The notes under the pieces were generated by a model. That model made no database searches. It was not told the origin of the DNA and was given only the letters and a program-made list of their open reading frames with translations. Source: Alcanivorax limicola (GTDB lineage Bacteria; Pseudomonadota; Gammaproteobacteria; Pseudomonadales; Alcanivoracaceae). Taken from it: a stretch of DNA of 64,000 bases. Within the stretch, counting starts at the first letter, position 1, and every line of letters starts with the position of its first letter. The stretch is taken from positions 806,001-870,000 of the forward strand of contig NZ_JAIOUB010000002.1 in the NCBI RefSeq assembly GCF_019931215.1. The letters run 5' to 3'. The position numbers were made by a program, and so were the translations under genes. Below, piece after piece: positions 31,189 to 41,661 of this stretch.

Positions 31189-31283
31189 TTAATTGTTTTC
31201 GGCGCGCATGCGCGCCGGCCCGGTTTGGGTGGCAGTACGCGGAAAGTTTTAGAATTTTTTATGTCGGTGATTTGCGGAATCGT

Positions 31284-31312
31284 TTGACATAAGTGCCGTA
31301 AATCATTAAGGT
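31284..31312 (+). promoter_or_regulatory. Promoter of the initiator tRNA/nusA operon
   Basis: Perfect -35 TTGACA (31284-31289); a weak -10 TAAGGT (31307-31312) lies 17 bp later and a start would fall about 9 nt before the tRNA. An 18-bp palindrome (CGGCGCGCATGCGCGCCG, about 31200-31217) upstream probably ends the secG/tRNA-Leu transcript. Confidence 0.55.
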
Positions 31313-31327
31313 TTGCGGCCAGTTTAG

Positions 31328-31404
<77 letters not shown>

Positions 31405-31446
31405 CTTAACGAACAGGGCTGTGACTGCTCACAGGCCCTGTAACAG

Positions 31447-31471
31447 AAAGCCCCTCTAGCAGGGGCTTTTT
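31447..31471 (+). terminator. Intrinsic terminator after tRNA-fMet
   Basis: AAAGCCCCT/AGGGGCTTT stem with CTAGC loop and a T run. An additional hairpin (ACAGGGC/GCCCTGT, about 31413-31442) lies before it. Read-through would feed rimP-nusA. Confidence 0.85.
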
Positions 31472-31526
31472 GTTTGGTGCAGATTGCCGCCGCTGGCGGC
31501 AGCCTGGTACACGATTGAGGACATGC

Positions 31527-31982
31527 ATGTCGCGCAAGGTCGAACAACTGCACAGCTTGCTGGCCCCGGCGGTCGAGAGCCTGGGCTACGTGCTCTGGGG
31601 CCTGGAGTATATCCAGGGCCGCGGGGCTGTCCTGCGTGTGTATATCGACAAGGAAGACGGCATTGACGTGGATGACTGCGCAGCAGTGAGCCATCACGTC
31701 AGCGGTGTGCTGGATGTCGAAGACCCGATCAGTGGCGAGTACAATCTGGAAGTATCTTCGCCGGGTATGGACCGGCCACTGTTTACACCCGAGCAATGGC
31801 AGCTGTATATCGGCGAGCAGGCGCAAGTGCGTTTGCTGGCACCGGTACTCAAGCGCCGCAAGATGACAGCGGAAATTACCGCTGTAAACGGGGACATCAT
31901 CAGCCTGACCTTTGAAGGCCAGACTGCGGATGTCCCTTTCGCGCAGATCGACCGGGCCCATCTGGTGCCCCGTTTCGACTGA
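31527..31982 (+). CDS. rimP: Ribosome maturation factor RimP
   Basis: 151 residues. VEQLHSLLAPAVESLGYVLWGLEYIQGRG, LRVYIDKEDGIDVDDCAAVSHHVSGVLDVEDPISGEYNLEVSSPGMDRPL is the family signature, then an SH3-like C-terminal half. It is needed for 30S maturation. GAGG is 6 nt before Met 31527. It lies 80 bp before nusA. Confidence 0.96.
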   Translation: MSRKVEQLHSLLAPAVESLGYVLWGLEYIQGRGAVLRVYIDKEDGIDVDDCAAVSHHVSGVLDVEDPISGEYNLEVSSPGMDRPLFTPEQWQLYIGEQAQVRLLAPVLKRRKMTAEITAVNGDIISLTFEGQTADVPFAQIDRAHLVPRFD

Positions 31983-32062
31983 TCCGGTTCAACTGACCCG
32001 GATAGTCGAACGTTGTGTTGATCTGAAAAGATGACATTTATTGTCTTTGTAAAGGCCTGGCC

Positions 32063-33568
32063 ATGAACAAAGAGATTTTGCTGGTTGCGGAAACAGTTTC
32101 CAACGAGAAGGGCGTCAGCCGTGACGTCATTTTCGAAGCTATTGAGCTTGCACTGGCCGCAGCAACGAAAAAACGCTTCAAGGAAGAAGACGTGGAAGTG
32201 CGTGTGCACATCGACCGGGTTGCCGGCGATTACCGCACCTATCGCGTCTGGCACGTCGTTGAAGACGAAGACCTCTACGAATTCGGTCGCCAGCTGACCC
32301 TGGACGAAGCCCACGAGCAGGACCCGTCCTTGCAGATCGGTGACACCTGGGCTGAGGAAATCGAATCCGTGGCGTTTGGCCGGATTGCCGCCCAGACCGC
32401 CAAGCAGGTGATCGTGCAGAAAGTGCGCGAAGCCGAGCGCGCCCAGATCATTGAAGAGTACCGTGACCGCATCGGCGAGCTGATCAGCGGCACCGTCAAG
32501 AAAGCAACACGCGACAGCATTATTCTGGATCTCGGCGGCAACGCCGAAGCGCTGATCACCCGCGACCAGATGATTCCGCGGGAAGCCGTGCGCCAGAACG
32601 ACCGCATCCGTGCGTACCTGTCTGGCGTCAACCCGGAAAGCCGTGGCCCGCAACTGTTTGTCAGCCGCGCCGCCCCGGAAATGCTGATCGAGCTGTTCAA
32701 GATTGAAGTACCGGAAATCGGCGAAGAGCTGATCGAGATCAAGGGCGCTGCCCGTGATCCCGGCTCCCGCGCCAAGATTGCCGTGAAAAGCAACGACCAG
32801 CGCATCGACCCCGTGGGTGCCTGCGTCGGTATGCGCGGCGCGCGCGTTCAGGCCGTGTCCAACGAGCTGGGTGGCGAGCGTATCGACATCGTGCTGTGGG
32901 ATGACAACCCCGCGCAGCTGGTGATCAACGCCATGCAGCCCGCCGAAGTGGCCTCCATCGTGGTCGACGAAGAACGTCACGCCATGGATGTCGCGGTGGA
33001 AGACGAATCAGCACTGGCCCAGGCCATTGGCCGTGGCGGCCAGAACATCCGCCTCGCCTCTGAGCTGACTGGCTGGGAGTTGAACGTGATGACCCTGGAT
33101 GCGGCGCAGGAAAAACTGCAAGCCGAGAGCCAGGAAGCACTGGACCGCTTCGTGACCGACCTGGATGTCGACGAAGATGTGGCGGCCGTGCTGGTAGAAG
33201 AAGGCTTCAGCACACTGGAAGAAGTGGCCTACGTGCCGATGGAAGAAATGCTGCAGATCGAAGGCTTCGATGAAGAGATCGTCGAAGCCCTGCGTCAGCG
33301 CGCCAAGGATGTACTGTTGACCCGCGCACTGACCTCCGAAGAGCAGCTTGAACATTCCGCGCCGGCAGAGGACCTGCTGACGATGGAAGGGATGGATCGT
33401 GAGACGGCCATGAAACTGGCCGCTCAGGGCATTACGACCATGGAAGATCTGGCCGAACAGGCAGTGGATGACCTGCTTGAGATTGAAGGCCTGGATGAAG
33501 AACGCGCAGCAACACTGATTATGACCGCACGGGCGCCATGGTTCGCCGAGGAGACTGCCGGCAAATAA
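32063..33568 (+). CDS. nusA: Transcription termination/antitermination factor NusA
   Basis: 501 residues. N-terminal polymerase-binding domain (1-125), S1 domain (about 135-200), KH1/KH2 (about 205-345, with [27 protein letters not shown] and [17 protein letters not shown]), and two acidic C-terminal repeats (about 365-420 and 440-495) as in Gamma/Alphaproteobacteria. It controls pausing, Rho/intrinsic termination and rRNA antitermination. It is followed by infB after a 190-bp spacer. Confidence 0.97.
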   Translation: MNKEILLVAETVSNEKGVSRDVIFEAIELALAAATKKRFKEEDVEVRVHIDRVAGDYRTYRVWHVVEDEDLYEFGRQLTLDEAHEQDPSLQIGDTWAEEIESVAFGRIAAQTAKQVIVQKVREAERAQIIEEYRDRIGELISGTVKKATRDSIILDLGGNAEALITRDQMIPREAVRQNDRIRAYLSGVNPESRGPQLFVSRAAPEMLIELFKIEVPEIGEELIEIKGAARDPGSRAKIAVKSNDQRIDPVGACVGMRGARVQAVSNELGGERIDIVLWDDNPAQLVINAMQPAEVASIVVDEERHAMDVAVEDESALAQAIGRGGQNIRLASELTGWELNVMTLDAAQEKLQAESQEALDRFVTDLDVDEDVAAVLVEEGFSTLEEVAYVPMEEMLQIEGFDEEIVEALRQRAKDVLLTRALTSEEQLEHSAPAEDLLTMEGMDRETAMKLAAQGITTMEDLAEQAVDDLLEIEGLDEERAATLIMTARAPWFAEETAGK

Positions 33569-33660
33569 AGGCGGCCCGTGACGTCGCCGGCGCCTTGCGC
33601 CTGTCAGTCACGGTGCGCACCAGATCAGCGGGCATGGGTCCGTGATCTGTAACAGGTTAT

Positions 33661-33684
33661 TGAAAAAGCCCGTGTGCTTTTTCA
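33661..33684 (+). terminator. A/T-stem hairpin in the nusA-infB spacer
   Basis: TGAAAAAGC (33661-33669) pairs with GCTTTTTCA (33676-33684). A second hairpin CAGATCA/TGATCTG (about 33622-33650) precedes it. These may be partial terminators or processing sites between nusA and infB. Confidence 0.5.
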
Positions 33685-33759
33685 TACCGCGAGGCAGGCA
33701 GGGGAGTATCCACGCGATACCCTGCCAGCCCGGCGGGCGGACAGGAGATGTTGGCTGAC

Positions 33760-36486
33760 ATGGCTGAAACAACCGTAAAGAAACTGGCAGATATCGTTGG
33801 TACCCCGGTAGACACCTTGCTCAAACAGATGGGCGAAGCAGGCTTGCCGCACGGCACCGCGGAAGACACTGTGTCTGACGAGCAGAAGCAAGTGCTGCTC
33901 TCATTCCTGCGTAAATCCCACGGCAGCGCTGATGCCGAGCCGCAGAAGATCACCCTCAAGCGTAAAAGCACCAGCACCATCAAGACAACGGGTGCCTCCG
34001 GTAAAGCCAAGACCGTCGCAGTAGAAGTGCGCAAGAAGCGCACCTACGTCAAACGCTCCGTGATCGAAGATCAGGAACGTGAGCGCCAGGAACAGGAACG
34101 CCTCGAGCAGGAGCGTCTGGAAGCCGAAGCGGCCGCCCGCAAGGCTGAAGAAGATGCCCGCCGCAAAGCCGAAGAAGACGCTATTGCCAAGCGCGAAGCC
34201 GAACGCCTCGCCGCTGAAGGCGCTGCTGCGCCTGCCACCGACGGCGCCGCCGCCAGTGCCGCTGCCGCAGACAAGAAAGCCGAAGACAAGAGCAAGCGCC
34301 TGACCGTGCCCAAGTCCACCAAGAAGGCGGAAGCCCCGCCCAAGGACGAGACACCGGAAGAGCGCGCCAAGCGCGAGGAAGAAGAGCGCCGCAAGCGCGA
34401 AGCAGAAGAAGCCCGTCGCAAGCAGGAAGCCGAAGCCCGCAAGAAAGCGGAAGAAGAAGCTGCTCGCCGCACGGCTGAAGAAGCCCAGCGCATGGCTGCC
34501 GAGCTCGAGAAGCGCGGCCAACAGGAACCCAAAGAGACCACAGAAGAAGTGGAAACCGGGTCCGGTATTGTTACCGAGGCACTGGAAGCCAGCTGGCGTG
34601 ACGAAGAGCGCACCACCAAGCGCCGCCGTCGCCGCCCCGCTGCCCAGGCCCGCAATGTCGTGGCTCATGGCCAGATGAAGAGCTCCTTCCACAAGGAGCA
34701 CGGCTTCAAGAGCCCGACGGAGAAAATGGTGTACGAAGTAGAAGTACCGGAAACCATCACGGTTGCCGACCTGTCCCAGCGCATGAACATCAAGGCGCGG
34801 GAAGTGATGCGCACACTCATGAAGATGGGTGAGATGGCCACGGTCAACCAGCATATCGACCAGGAAACGGCGATGCTGCTGGTCGAAGAAATGGGCCACA
34901 AGCCGGTCGCGTCCAAAGGTGAGGAAGCCTCCCTCGAAGCGGATCTGGCGGATCTGGTGCAATACACCGATGAGCCTATGCCGCGCGCCCCGGTCGTTAC
35001 CATCATGGGCCACGTTGACCACGGCAAGACCTCCCTGCTGGATTACATCCGCAAGGCCAAAGTGGCCGACGGCGAAGCCGGTGGTATTACCCAGCATATC
35101 GGTGCCTACCACGTAGAAACCGAGAAAGGCATGATCTCCTTCCTGGATACCCCGGGCCACGCGGCGTTTACCGCCATGCGTGCGCGTGGTGCCCAGGCGA
35201 CGGATATCGTCGTGATTGTGGTGGCCGCCGATGACGGCGTGATGCCGCAGACCGAAGAAGCCATTAACCACGCCAAGGCCGCCGGTGTGCCGCTGATCAT
35301 TGCCGTCAACAAGATGGACAAGGAAAGCGCCGACCCGGATCGCGTCAAGAACGACCTGTCCCAGCTCGGTATCATTTCCGAAGAGTGGGGCGGCGATCAC
35401 CAGTTCCAGTACGTGTCTGCACACAGCGGCATGGGCGTGGACGACCTGCTCGACGCGATCCTGCTGCAAGCCGAAGTGCTTGAACTGAAAGCCGTACCTG
35501 AAGGCCCGGCACGCGGCATCGTGATCGAAAGTCGTATCGAAAAAGGACGCGGCCCGGTGACCTCCGTGCTGATCCAGGAAGGCCGCCTGCAAGTGGGCGA
35601 CATGGTGCTGGCGGGGGCCCATTACGGCCGCAACCGTGCCATGTCCGACGAGAACGGCAAGCCGATCCAGTCCGCTGGCCCCTCCATTCCGGTGGAAATT
35701 CTCGGCCTCAACGGCGCACCGGAATCCGGTGAGCAGTTCATGGTCGTGGCTGACGAGAAGAAAGCCCGCGAAGTGGCCGAGTTCCGCCAGATTCGCGACC
35801 GCGATCTCAAGCTCAAGCGCGCACAGGCCTCCAAACTGGAGAACCTGTTCGAGACCATGGGCGAGAAAGACGCCAGCCAGGTCAACATCGTCCTCAAGAC
35901 CGACGTGCGCGGTTCCCTCGAAGCCCTGCTGGGCGCCTTGAGAGAACTGAACACCGACGAAGTGAAGGTGAATGTGGTCACCGCCGGCGTGGGCGCGATC
36001 AACGAATCCGACGTCAACCTGGCCATGACCTCACAGGGCGTACTGCTGGGCTTTAACGTGCGTGCCGACAGCGCCGCCAAGCGCCTGTGCGAACGTGAAG
36101 GCATCGACCTGCGTTATTACAGCATCATCTACGAGCTGATCGACGACGTGAAGAAGGCCATGAGCGGCCTGCTCGAGCCGGAGCGCCGCGAAGAAATCGT
36201 CGGTGTGGCAGATGTGCGCGACGTGTTCCGCTCCTCCAAGTTCGGCGCGGTAGCCGGCTGTATGGTGATCGAAGGCACCCTGCGCCGTAACCTGCCGATC
36301 CGTGTACTGCGGGACGACGTGGTGGTCTTCGAAGGCCAGCTCGAATCCCTGCGCCGCTTCAAGGAAGATGTGCCGGAAGTACGCAACGGCATGGAGTGTG
36401 GCCTGGCGGTGAAGAGCTACAACGACGTGAAGGCGGGCGACAAGATCGAGGTCTTTGAAGTCCGCGTGGTAGAGCGGACGCTGTAA
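33760..36486 (+). CDS. infB: Translation initiation factor IF-2
   Basis: 908 residues. N-terminal IF2_N helices ([24 protein letters not shown]), a long charged Ala/Glu/Lys/Arg-rich region (about 110-290), second IF2_N segment, then the GTPase: [19 protein letters not shown] and NKMD, and domains II-IV. It brings fMet-tRNA to the 30S subunit; the initiator tRNA is encoded in the same operon. ATG at 33760 matches the family start; AGGAG at 33743-33747 could also serve TTG at 33751. Confidence 0.97.
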   Translation: MAETTVKKLADIVGTPVDTLLKQMGEAGLPHGTAEDTVSDEQKQVLLSFLRKSHGSADAEPQKITLKRKSTSTIKTTGASGKAKTVAVEVRKKRTYVKRSVIEDQERERQEQERLEQERLEAEAAARKAEEDARRKAEEDAIAKREAERLAAEGAAAPATDGAAASAAAADKKAEDKSKRLTVPKSTKKAEAPPKDETPEERAKREEEERRKREAEEARRKQEAEARKKAEEEAARRTAEEAQRMAAELEKRGQQEPKETTEEVETGSGIVTEALEASWRDEERTTKRRRRRPAAQARNVVAHGQMKSSFHKEHGFKSPTEKMVYEVEVPETITVADLSQRMNIKAREVMRTLMKMGEMATVNQHIDQETAMLLVEEMGHKPVASKGEEASLEADLADLVQYTDEPMPRAPVVTIMGHVDHGKTSLLDYIRKAKVADGEAGGITQHIGAYHVETEKGMISFLDTPGHAAFTAMRARGAQATDIVVIVVAADDGVMPQTEEAINHAKAAGVPLIIAVNKMDKESADPDRVKNDLSQLGIISEEWGGDHQFQYVSAHSGMGVDDLLDAILLQAEVLELKAVPEGPARGIVIESRIEKGRGPVTSVLIQEGRLQVGDMVLAGAHYGRNRAMSDENGKPIQSAGPSIPVEILGLNGAPESGEQFMVVADEKKAREVAEFRQIRDRDLKLKRAQASKLENLFETMGEKDASQVNIVLKTDVRGSLEALLGALRELNTDEVKVNVVTAGVGAINESDVNLAMTSQGVLLGFNVRADSAAKRLCEREGIDLRYYSIIYELIDDVKKAMSGLLEPERREEIVGVADVRDVFRSSKFGAVAGCMVIEGTLRRNLPIRVLRDDVVVFEGQLESLRRFKEDVPEVRNGMECGLAVKSYNDVKAGDKIEVFEVRVVERTL

Positions 36487-36487
36487 T

Positions 36488-36913
36488 ATGACCCGGCATC
36501 GCCGCCCTCAGGGCTTTCAGCGCACCGATCGCATCGGTGACTATATCCAGCGCGAACTGGCGGAAGTCATCCGCCGGGAAGTGAAAGACCCGCGCCTGGG
36601 CATGGTCACCGTGCAGCAAGTGCGCGTGGCCCGGGACCTGTCCTGGGCCGATGTCTACTTCACTCTGCTGGGCGAAGACGCCGACGCCGGGCTGGAAGCG
36701 CAGGGGGTGCTGACCCGCGCCTCCGGTTTCCTGCGCAGCCAGCTGGCGAAAGACATCAATACCCGCACCACACCGAAGTTGCGCTTCCATTACGACAAGC
36801 TGCCGGAACAGGCCAGTCGCCTGTCTGCCCTGATTGATCAGGCGCGGGCTGATGACCGGGACCTGATTCAGAGCCCGGATGAAGACGACACTTCAAGCGA
36901 CGAGCCGCAATAA
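36488..36913 (+). CDS. rbfA: 30S ribosome-binding factor RbfA
   Basis: 141 residues. RIGDYIQRELAEVIRREVKDPRLGMVTVQQVRVARDLSWADVYFTLLG and LRFHYDKLPEQASRLSALI match the KH-like RbfA fold. It helps 16S 5' end processing and cold adaptation. One base separates it from the infB stop, so translation is coupled. The C-terminal acidic tail (SPDEDDTSSDEPQ) is common. Confidence 0.96.
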   Translation: MTRHRRPQGFQRTDRIGDYIQRELAEVIRREVKDPRLGMVTVQQVRVARDLSWADVYFTLLGEDADAGLEAQGVLTRASGFLRSQLAKDINTRTTPKLRFHYDKLPEQASRLSALIDQARADDRDLIQSPDEDDTSSDEPQ

Positions 36914-36957
36914 CGGCACCCCGACCCGAATGATTCCCCCATCAAGGAGAGCCGCTC

Positions 36958-37878
36958 TTGGCCAGGCAACGCCGCGGACGTGATATCAACGGTATTCTGC
37001 TGCTGGACAAGCCCCCGGGCGTGACCAGCAACGGCGCCCTGCAGGTGGTCAAACGCCTGTTCTCCGCCGCCAAGGCCGGCCACACCGGCAGCCTGGACCC
37101 CCTGGCCACCGGCATGCTGCCGATCTGCTTTGGTGAAGCCACCAAGTTCAGCCAGTTCCTGCTTGATGCCGACAAGTCTTACCGCGTCACCGCACGCCTC
37201 GGCGTGACCACGGAAACCGGCGACGCCGACGGCGCCGAAGTCACCACCCGTCCGGTGACATCTGACGCCGCCACCATCGAACAGACCCTGATGACCTTTC
37301 TCGGCGACATTCAGCAGATCCCCTCCATGTACTCGGCGATCAAGCATCAGGGCCAGCCCCTGTACAAGCTGGCGCGTCAGGGCATTGAGGTCGAGCGCAA
37401 ACCCCGCAACGTGACGATCAAGCGCCTGGCCATGCTGGCCGTGGACGGTGATGACGTGACGTTCGAGGTGGACTGCACCAAGGGCACCTATGTGCGCAGC
37501 CTGGTGGAAGATCTGGGCACCGCGCTGGGCTGCGGCGGCCACGTGACCATGCTGCGTCGCCTGAGCGCCGGCCCTTATCCCACCAGCGAGATGCTGACCA
37601 TGGATGAGCTGGGCGCATTGAAGGAAGAGGGCGGTTTCGAGGCCATTGATGCCCGCCTGCTGCCCGTCGCCACCTCCGTGGCCGACTGGCCCCGCGTGCA
37701 GCTGGGCCCCGACGCCGCCCACTTCCTGTGCCAGGGCCAGCCCGTGATGGCGGCAGAGCGCCCCCGCGACGGCCAGGTTGCCCTGTATCGAGCTGATTCA
37801 GGCGCATTTCTGGGTGTCGGAGAGGTGCAGGAAGATGGTATGATCGCCCCTCGCCGGCTGGTGGCACAGCCTCAATAG
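36958..37878 (+). CDS. truB: tRNA pseudouridine-55 synthase TruB
   Basis: 306 residues. GILLLDKPPGVTSNGALQVVKRL, catalytic Asp in GHTGSLDPLATGMLPI, YRVTARLGVTTETGDADG and a C-terminal PUA-like domain. It makes pseudouridine 55 in the T loop of all tRNAs. The TTG start at 36958 has AAGGAGAG 6 nt upstream and yields the expected N terminus. Confidence 0.97.
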   Translation: MARQRRGRDINGILLLDKPPGVTSNGALQVVKRLFSAAKAGHTGSLDPLATGMLPICFGEATKFSQFLLDADKSYRVTARLGVTTETGDADGAEVTTRPVTSDAATIEQTLMTFLGDIQQIPSMYSAIKHQGQPLYKLARQGIEVERKPRNVTIKRLAMLAVDGDDVTFEVDCTKGTYVRSLVEDLGTALGCGGHVTMLRRLSAGPYPTSEMLTMDELGALKEEGGFEAIDARLLPVATSVADWPRVQLGPDAAHFLCQGQPVMAAERPRDGQVALYRADSGAFLGVGEVQEDGMIAPRRLVAQPQ

Positions 37879-37883
37879 CCAAA

Positions 37884-37997
37884 AGCTGTTGAGCGCCGCC
37901 TGGGCCGGCGTACCAGGGAATGTTCCCTAGAGGGCGGCAGCTATAAATATGCATGGCTGACCGCGACGCGAAATGACGCATATTTGGAGAGAAACAC
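37884..37997 (+). promoter_or_regulatory. Structured leader of rpsO
   Basis: CCGCC...GGCGG flank an inner CAGGGAA/TTCCCTAG hairpin between truB and rpsO, followed by TTTGGAGAG before the ATG. In E. coli S15 represses its own translation through leader structure; whether this leader does so is inference. Confidence 0.4.
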
Positions 37998-38267
37998 ATG
38001 TCACTGACAGCAGCACAGAAAGCTGAAATCCTGAAAGAGTATGGCCAGAAAGAAGGCGATACCGGTTCCCCGGAAGTGCAGGTCGCCCTGCTGACCGCGA
38101 ACATCAACGGTCTTCAGGATCACTTCAAGGACCACAAGAAGGATCACCACGGCCGCCGCGGCCTGATCCGCATGGTAAACCAGCGCCGCAAGCTGCTGGA
38201 TTACCTGGCGCGTAAAGATCACGGGCGTTATGCCAAGCTGATCAGCAGCCTGGGTCTGCGTCGTTAA
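37998..38267 (+). CDS. rpsO: 30S ribosomal protein S15
   Basis: 89 residues, exactly the family length: [80 protein letters not shown] is split over the usual four helices. It binds 16S rRNA helix 22 as a primary assembly protein. It lies between truB and pnp, the standard order. Confidence 0.98.
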   Translation: MSLTAAQKAEILKEYGQKEGDTGSPEVQVALLTANINGLQDHFKDHKKDHHGRRGLIRMVNQRRKLLDYLARKDHGRYAKLISSLGLRR

Positions 38268-38296
38268 GACCGGATTGCAGGTTTTATGCGGTGCCT

Positions 38297-38335
38297 CAAC
38301 AAAAGCTCGGTAGCCCCGGGCTTTTGTTGTTTTTG
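38297..38335 (+). terminator. Intrinsic terminator after rpsO
   Basis: CAACAAAAGC-T-CGG pairs with CCG-G-GCTTTTGTTG (with one internal mismatch), followed by TTTTTG. In related operons part of the transcripts read through to pnp. Confidence 0.8.
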
Positions 38336-38419
38336 TTGTTGCCCACGCGGGCATGTTGAACGAGCAGAAGACGGAATTTGCAGCATTGAGTTGTTGATGC
38401 AAGTTGATGAGTAGTTGTC

Positions 38420-38447
38420 GAGAAGAGACGAGAGAGAAGAGACGAGA
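38420..38447 (+). repeat. Perfect 14-bp purine-rich tandem repeat at the pnp ribosome-binding site
   Basis: GAGAAGAGACGAGA occurs at 38420-38433 and again at 38434-38447, one base before the pnp ATG. The copies are all-purine except for one C each and form the only ribosome-binding region, so the duplication changes Shine-Dalgarno spacing. Confidence 0.93.
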
Positions 38448-38448
38448 T

Positions 38449-40542
38449 ATGTTTAAAATTGTGCGTAAAGAATTCCAGTACGGCAAAGACACTGTCGTGC
38501 TCGAGACGGGCCGCGTAGCCCGCCAGGCCACCGGCGCCGTGATGGTCACCATTGGTGATACGTCTGTGCTGGTCACCGTTGTCGGCAAAAAAGAAGCCGA
38601 TCCGGGCCGCCCCTTCTTCCCCCTGACTGTGAACTATCAGGAAAAAACCTACGCTGCCGGCCGTATCCCCGGTGGCTTCTTCAAGCGTGAAGGCCGCCCG
38701 TCAGAAAAAGAAACCCTGACCTGCCGCCTGATCGATCGCCCGATTCGCCCGCTGTTCCCCAAAGGGTTCATGAACGAAGTGCAGGTTATCGCCACCGTCA
38801 TGTCCACCGACAAGGACGCTGATCCGGATATCGCTGCACTGCTGGGCACCTCTGCCGCACTGGCCATCTCCGGCATTCCGTTTGACGGCCCGCTGGGCGC
38901 TGCCCGCGTTGGCTTCCGCAACGGCATGTACGAACTGAACCCGCGTTACTCCGAACTGAAAGACTCCGAGCTGGACCTGGTGGTTGCCGGTACTGAATCC
39001 GCCGTACTGATGGTGGAATCCGAAGCCAAAGAACTGACCGAAGACCAGATGCTGGGCGCCGTGCTGTTCGGCCACGTGGAAATGCAGGTTGCCATCAAGG
39101 CCATCAGCGACTTCGCCGCCGAAGTGGGCACCCCGAAATGGGAATGGACCGCTGTTCAGACCAACGAAGCCCTGTACGCCCAGATCAAGGAGCGCTTCAG
39201 CGCCCCCCTGGCCGAGGCTTACACCATCACCGACAAGATGGCCCGCTACACCCGCATCGGCGAGATCAAGACCGAATGCAAAGAGGCCTTCAGCACTGGT
39301 GAAGAAGGCGCACCGGAGAAGGAAGAAGTCAGCAGCCTGTTCGGCAAGCTGGAAAAAGCCATCGTCCGTGACGCTGTGGTATCCGGCAAGCCGCGTATCG
39401 ACGGCCGTGACGTGAAAACCGTCCGCGCCATCGACATCGCCGTGAAAAACCTGCCGAAAGCCCACGGTTCCGCCCTGTTCACCCGTGGCGAAACCCAGGC
39501 TATCGTCGTGGCCACCCTCGGCGGCATGCGCGATGCCCAGCTGATCGACGCCCTGGAAGGTTCACGCCAGGACCGCTTCATGCTGCACTACAACTTCCCT
39601 CCCTACTGCGTGGGCGAAACCGGCTTTGTCGGCTCACCCAAGCGCCGGGAAATCGGCCACGGCCGCCTGGCACGCCGCGGCGTACAGGCTGTACTGCCGA
39701 GCGAGCAGGACTTCCCCTACGCCATTCGCGTGGTGTCCGAGATCACCGAGTCCAATGGTTCCTCTTCCATGGCCTCTGTGTGTGGCACCTCCCTTGCCCT
39801 GATGGACGCCGGTGTGCCGATCAAGGCACCCGTAGCCGGTATCGCCATGGGCCTGGTGAAGGAAGAAGACGGCCGCTTCGCCGTACTGTCTGACATCCTG
39901 GGTGACGAAGATCACCTCGGCGACATGGACTTCAAGGTCGCCGGCACCGAGAAAGGCGTGACCGCCCTGCAGATGGACATCAAGATCCAGGGCATCACCG
40001 AAGAAATCATGGAAGCCGCGCTGGTCCAGGCCCGCGAAGGCCGCCTGCACATCCTCGGTGAAATGAACAAGGTGATCAGCACCCCGCGCGCGGAGCTGTC
40101 TGCCAACGCACCGACCCTGCTGACCATCAAGATCAACCCCGAGAAGATCCGCGACGTGATCGGCAAAGGCGGCGCCACCATTCGTGCCCTGTGCGAAGAG
40201 TTCAGCGCCAACATCGATATCGAAGACGACGGCTCAGTGAAGGTCTACGCGGAAACCCGCGACCAGGCCGCCGCTGCTGTCGCCAAGATCGAAGGCCTGA
40301 CCGCCGAGCCGGAAGTCGGCGAAATCTACGAAGGCAAAGTGACCCGTACCGTCGATTTCGGCGCCTTCGTCGAAATCTTCCCGGGCACCGAAGGCCTGCT
40401 GCACATCTCCCAGATCGCCCAGGAGCGTGTGGAGAAAGTCACCGATTACGTCAAGGAAGGCGACGTGATCAAGGTGAAGGTGCTGGACGTAGACCAACGC
40501 GGCCGCATCAAGCTGTCCATGAAAGAGGCCGCTGAAGCGTAA
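38449..40542 (+). CDS. pnp: Polyribonucleotide nucleotidyltransferase (PNPase)
   Basis: 697 residues. Two RNase PH domains (about 10-230 and 310-545, the second holding [15 protein letters not shown] and [16 protein letters not shown]), the helical linker, KH (about 555-610, [16 protein letters not shown]) and S1 domain (about 620-690, [33 protein letters not shown]). It degrades RNA 3' to 5' with phosphate as part of the degradosome. Met at 38449 gives the conserved [11 protein letters not shown] start. Confidence 0.98.
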   Translation: MFKIVRKEFQYGKDTVVLETGRVARQATGAVMVTIGDTSVLVTVVGKKEADPGRPFFPLTVNYQEKTYAAGRIPGGFFKREGRPSEKETLTCRLIDRPIRPLFPKGFMNEVQVIATVMSTDKDADPDIAALLGTSAALAISGIPFDGPLGAARVGFRNGMYELNPRYSELKDSELDLVVAGTESAVLMVESEAKELTEDQMLGAVLFGHVEMQVAIKAISDFAAEVGTPKWEWTAVQTNEALYAQIKERFSAPLAEAYTITDKMARYTRIGEIKTECKEAFSTGEEGAPEKEEVSSLFGKLEKAIVRDAVVSGKPRIDGRDVKTVRAIDIAVKNLPKAHGSALFTRGETQAIVVATLGGMRDAQLIDALEGSRQDRFMLHYNFPPYCVGETGFVGSPKRREIGHGRLARRGVQAVLPSEQDFPYAIRVVSEITESNGSSSMASVCGTSLALMDAGVPIKAPVAGIAMGLVKEEDGRFAVLSDILGDEDHLGDMDFKVAGTEKGVTALQMDIKIQGITEEIMEAALVQAREGRLHILGEMNKVISTPRAELSANAPTLLTIKINPEKIRDVIGKGGATIRALCEEFSANIDIEDDGSVKVYAETRDQAAAAVAKIEGLTAEPEVGEIYEGKVTRTVDFGAFVEIFPGTEGLLHISQIAQERVEKVTDYVKEGDVIKVKVLDVDQRGRIKLSMKEAAEA

Positions 40543-40569
40543 GTAAGCGCTTCTTCAGCCCCAAGCGAG

Positions 40570-40595
40570 AACGCCACCTTCGGGTGGCGTTTTTG
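40570..40595 (+). terminator. Intrinsic terminator after pnp
   Basis: AACGCCACC (40570-40578), TTCG tetraloop, GGTGGCGTT (40583-40591) and a T-rich tail: a textbook terminator marking the right end of the core block. Confidence 0.93.
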
Positions 40596-41010
40596 TTTGT
40601 GTGCTTGCCATCACATTTCCGGCGAGGCAGTATCAGTGCAGGGTTACTGGCATGCCGGACAAGCGCCCAATAGAGGCGCCGCCCGCTACGCTATCAAAAT
40701 ACTGAAGAAATCATGATGCTCGCCACTGAATGGGATGATGCGTGGGATGTCGGGTAGGGCGGTAGCGTGTCCGAAGTACTGAGCGTGACTGCCGGATTTG
40801 GATAGTGTTATTGGGATGCGGGAAGAGGGGCGAACGGGAACGTGGATATTATGGCTTTCTCCAACCGGTTAATTTGCAGCGACTTCCCGCCACTATGCAA
40901 ATAGATATACTGTGATAAGTCGCGAGCGTCGTTATTCGATATACGTATCGCGTTCTAGTGCCTGTTATGAGTTTTGATTTGACGATGGGAACTAAAAGGA
41001 GCATTTAAAA
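40596..41010. other. Gene-free left junction of the AT-rich island
   Basis: No supported gene. Composition shifts here from GC-rich to AT-rich around 40850. CGATA-tacg-TATCG (40937-40950) is a small inverted repeat that could be an operator for the island genes, and AAGGAG lies 9 nt before the first ATG. No integrase fragment or direct-repeat attachment site was recognised. Confidence 0.6.
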
Positions 41011-41661
41011 ATGGCTAGTTTGCCTTATGTGACGGCGCCAGGGAACGTAACTAAAGCACTTAACGGAATCGCAGCGGCTGCTACACCTGATCGAATCAGT
41101 CAAGATTTCGTAAAAGAAATTCTAAAGATTCCAAGTGGATCTGGAAATCAAATGGCAGCTTATTTGAAGAAGATAGGCATGGCTGGGACTGATGGAACGC
41201 CAACGGCCATATATAAAAAATATAGAAATCCTGCCACTCGCGGAGAGGCGGCGGCAGCCATGCTTAGGCATGGCTATGCAGAGCTCTATCGTAGAAACGA
41301 GTACGTGCATGAACTGACCGAAACAAAATTGAAGGGTTTGATAATAGAGGTCACCGGTCAGGAGCATGACTCAGCAACAGTTACTTATACAGCAAGCTGT
41401 ATTAAAAATATTAAAGCATTTGCTGATTTCTCCAGTCCTGGAGTGAAAGTCGGAGCTGGAGATAATAATGACGCCGAGACGATGAGGGGGCAAGTTTCAA
41501 CAGTTGGTCATGCGCCGCTGCCGCCATCCCAAAATCAGGGTGTAGGGTTAAATCTTGGCTATACGATCAACCTGAATCTTCCCGCGACTTCGGATATTTC
41601 TGTTTTCAATGCAATATTTAAGAGCCTAAAAGAAAACCTTTTGGGTGATGGGAATGAATGA
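41011..41661 (+). CDS. DUF5343 family protein
   Basis: 216 residues. The N-terminal two thirds fit DUF5343: PYVTAPGNVTKALNGIAAAATPDRISQDF, AYLKKIGMAGTDGTPTAIYKKYRN, RHGYAELYRR. This looks like a winged-helix pair. After a linker the C terminus reads LGYTINLNLPATSDISVFNAIFKSLKENLL, a beta-alpha tail often seen at the end of this family. Function is unknown. The HEPN gene starts inside its stop codon region, so the two are made together. Codon use is AT-rich (many ATA, AGA), unlike pnp next door. Confidence 0.8.
   Translation: MASLPYVTAPGNVTKALNGIAAAATPDRISQDFVKEILKIPSGSGNQMAAYLKKIGMAGTDGTPTAIYKKYRNPATRGEAAAAMLRHGYAELYRRNEYVHELTETKLKGLIIEVTGQEHDSATVTYTASCIKNIKAFADFSSPGVKVGAGDNNDAETMRGQVSTVGHAPLPPSQNQGVGLNLGYTINLNLPATSDISVFNAIFKSLKENLLGDGNE

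Noticed and set aside
33901-35622. 573-codon minus-strand frame opposite infB
   Set aside because: Phe/Leu/Gly-rich antisense of the Ala/Glu/Lys-rich IF-2 linker; compositional artefact.
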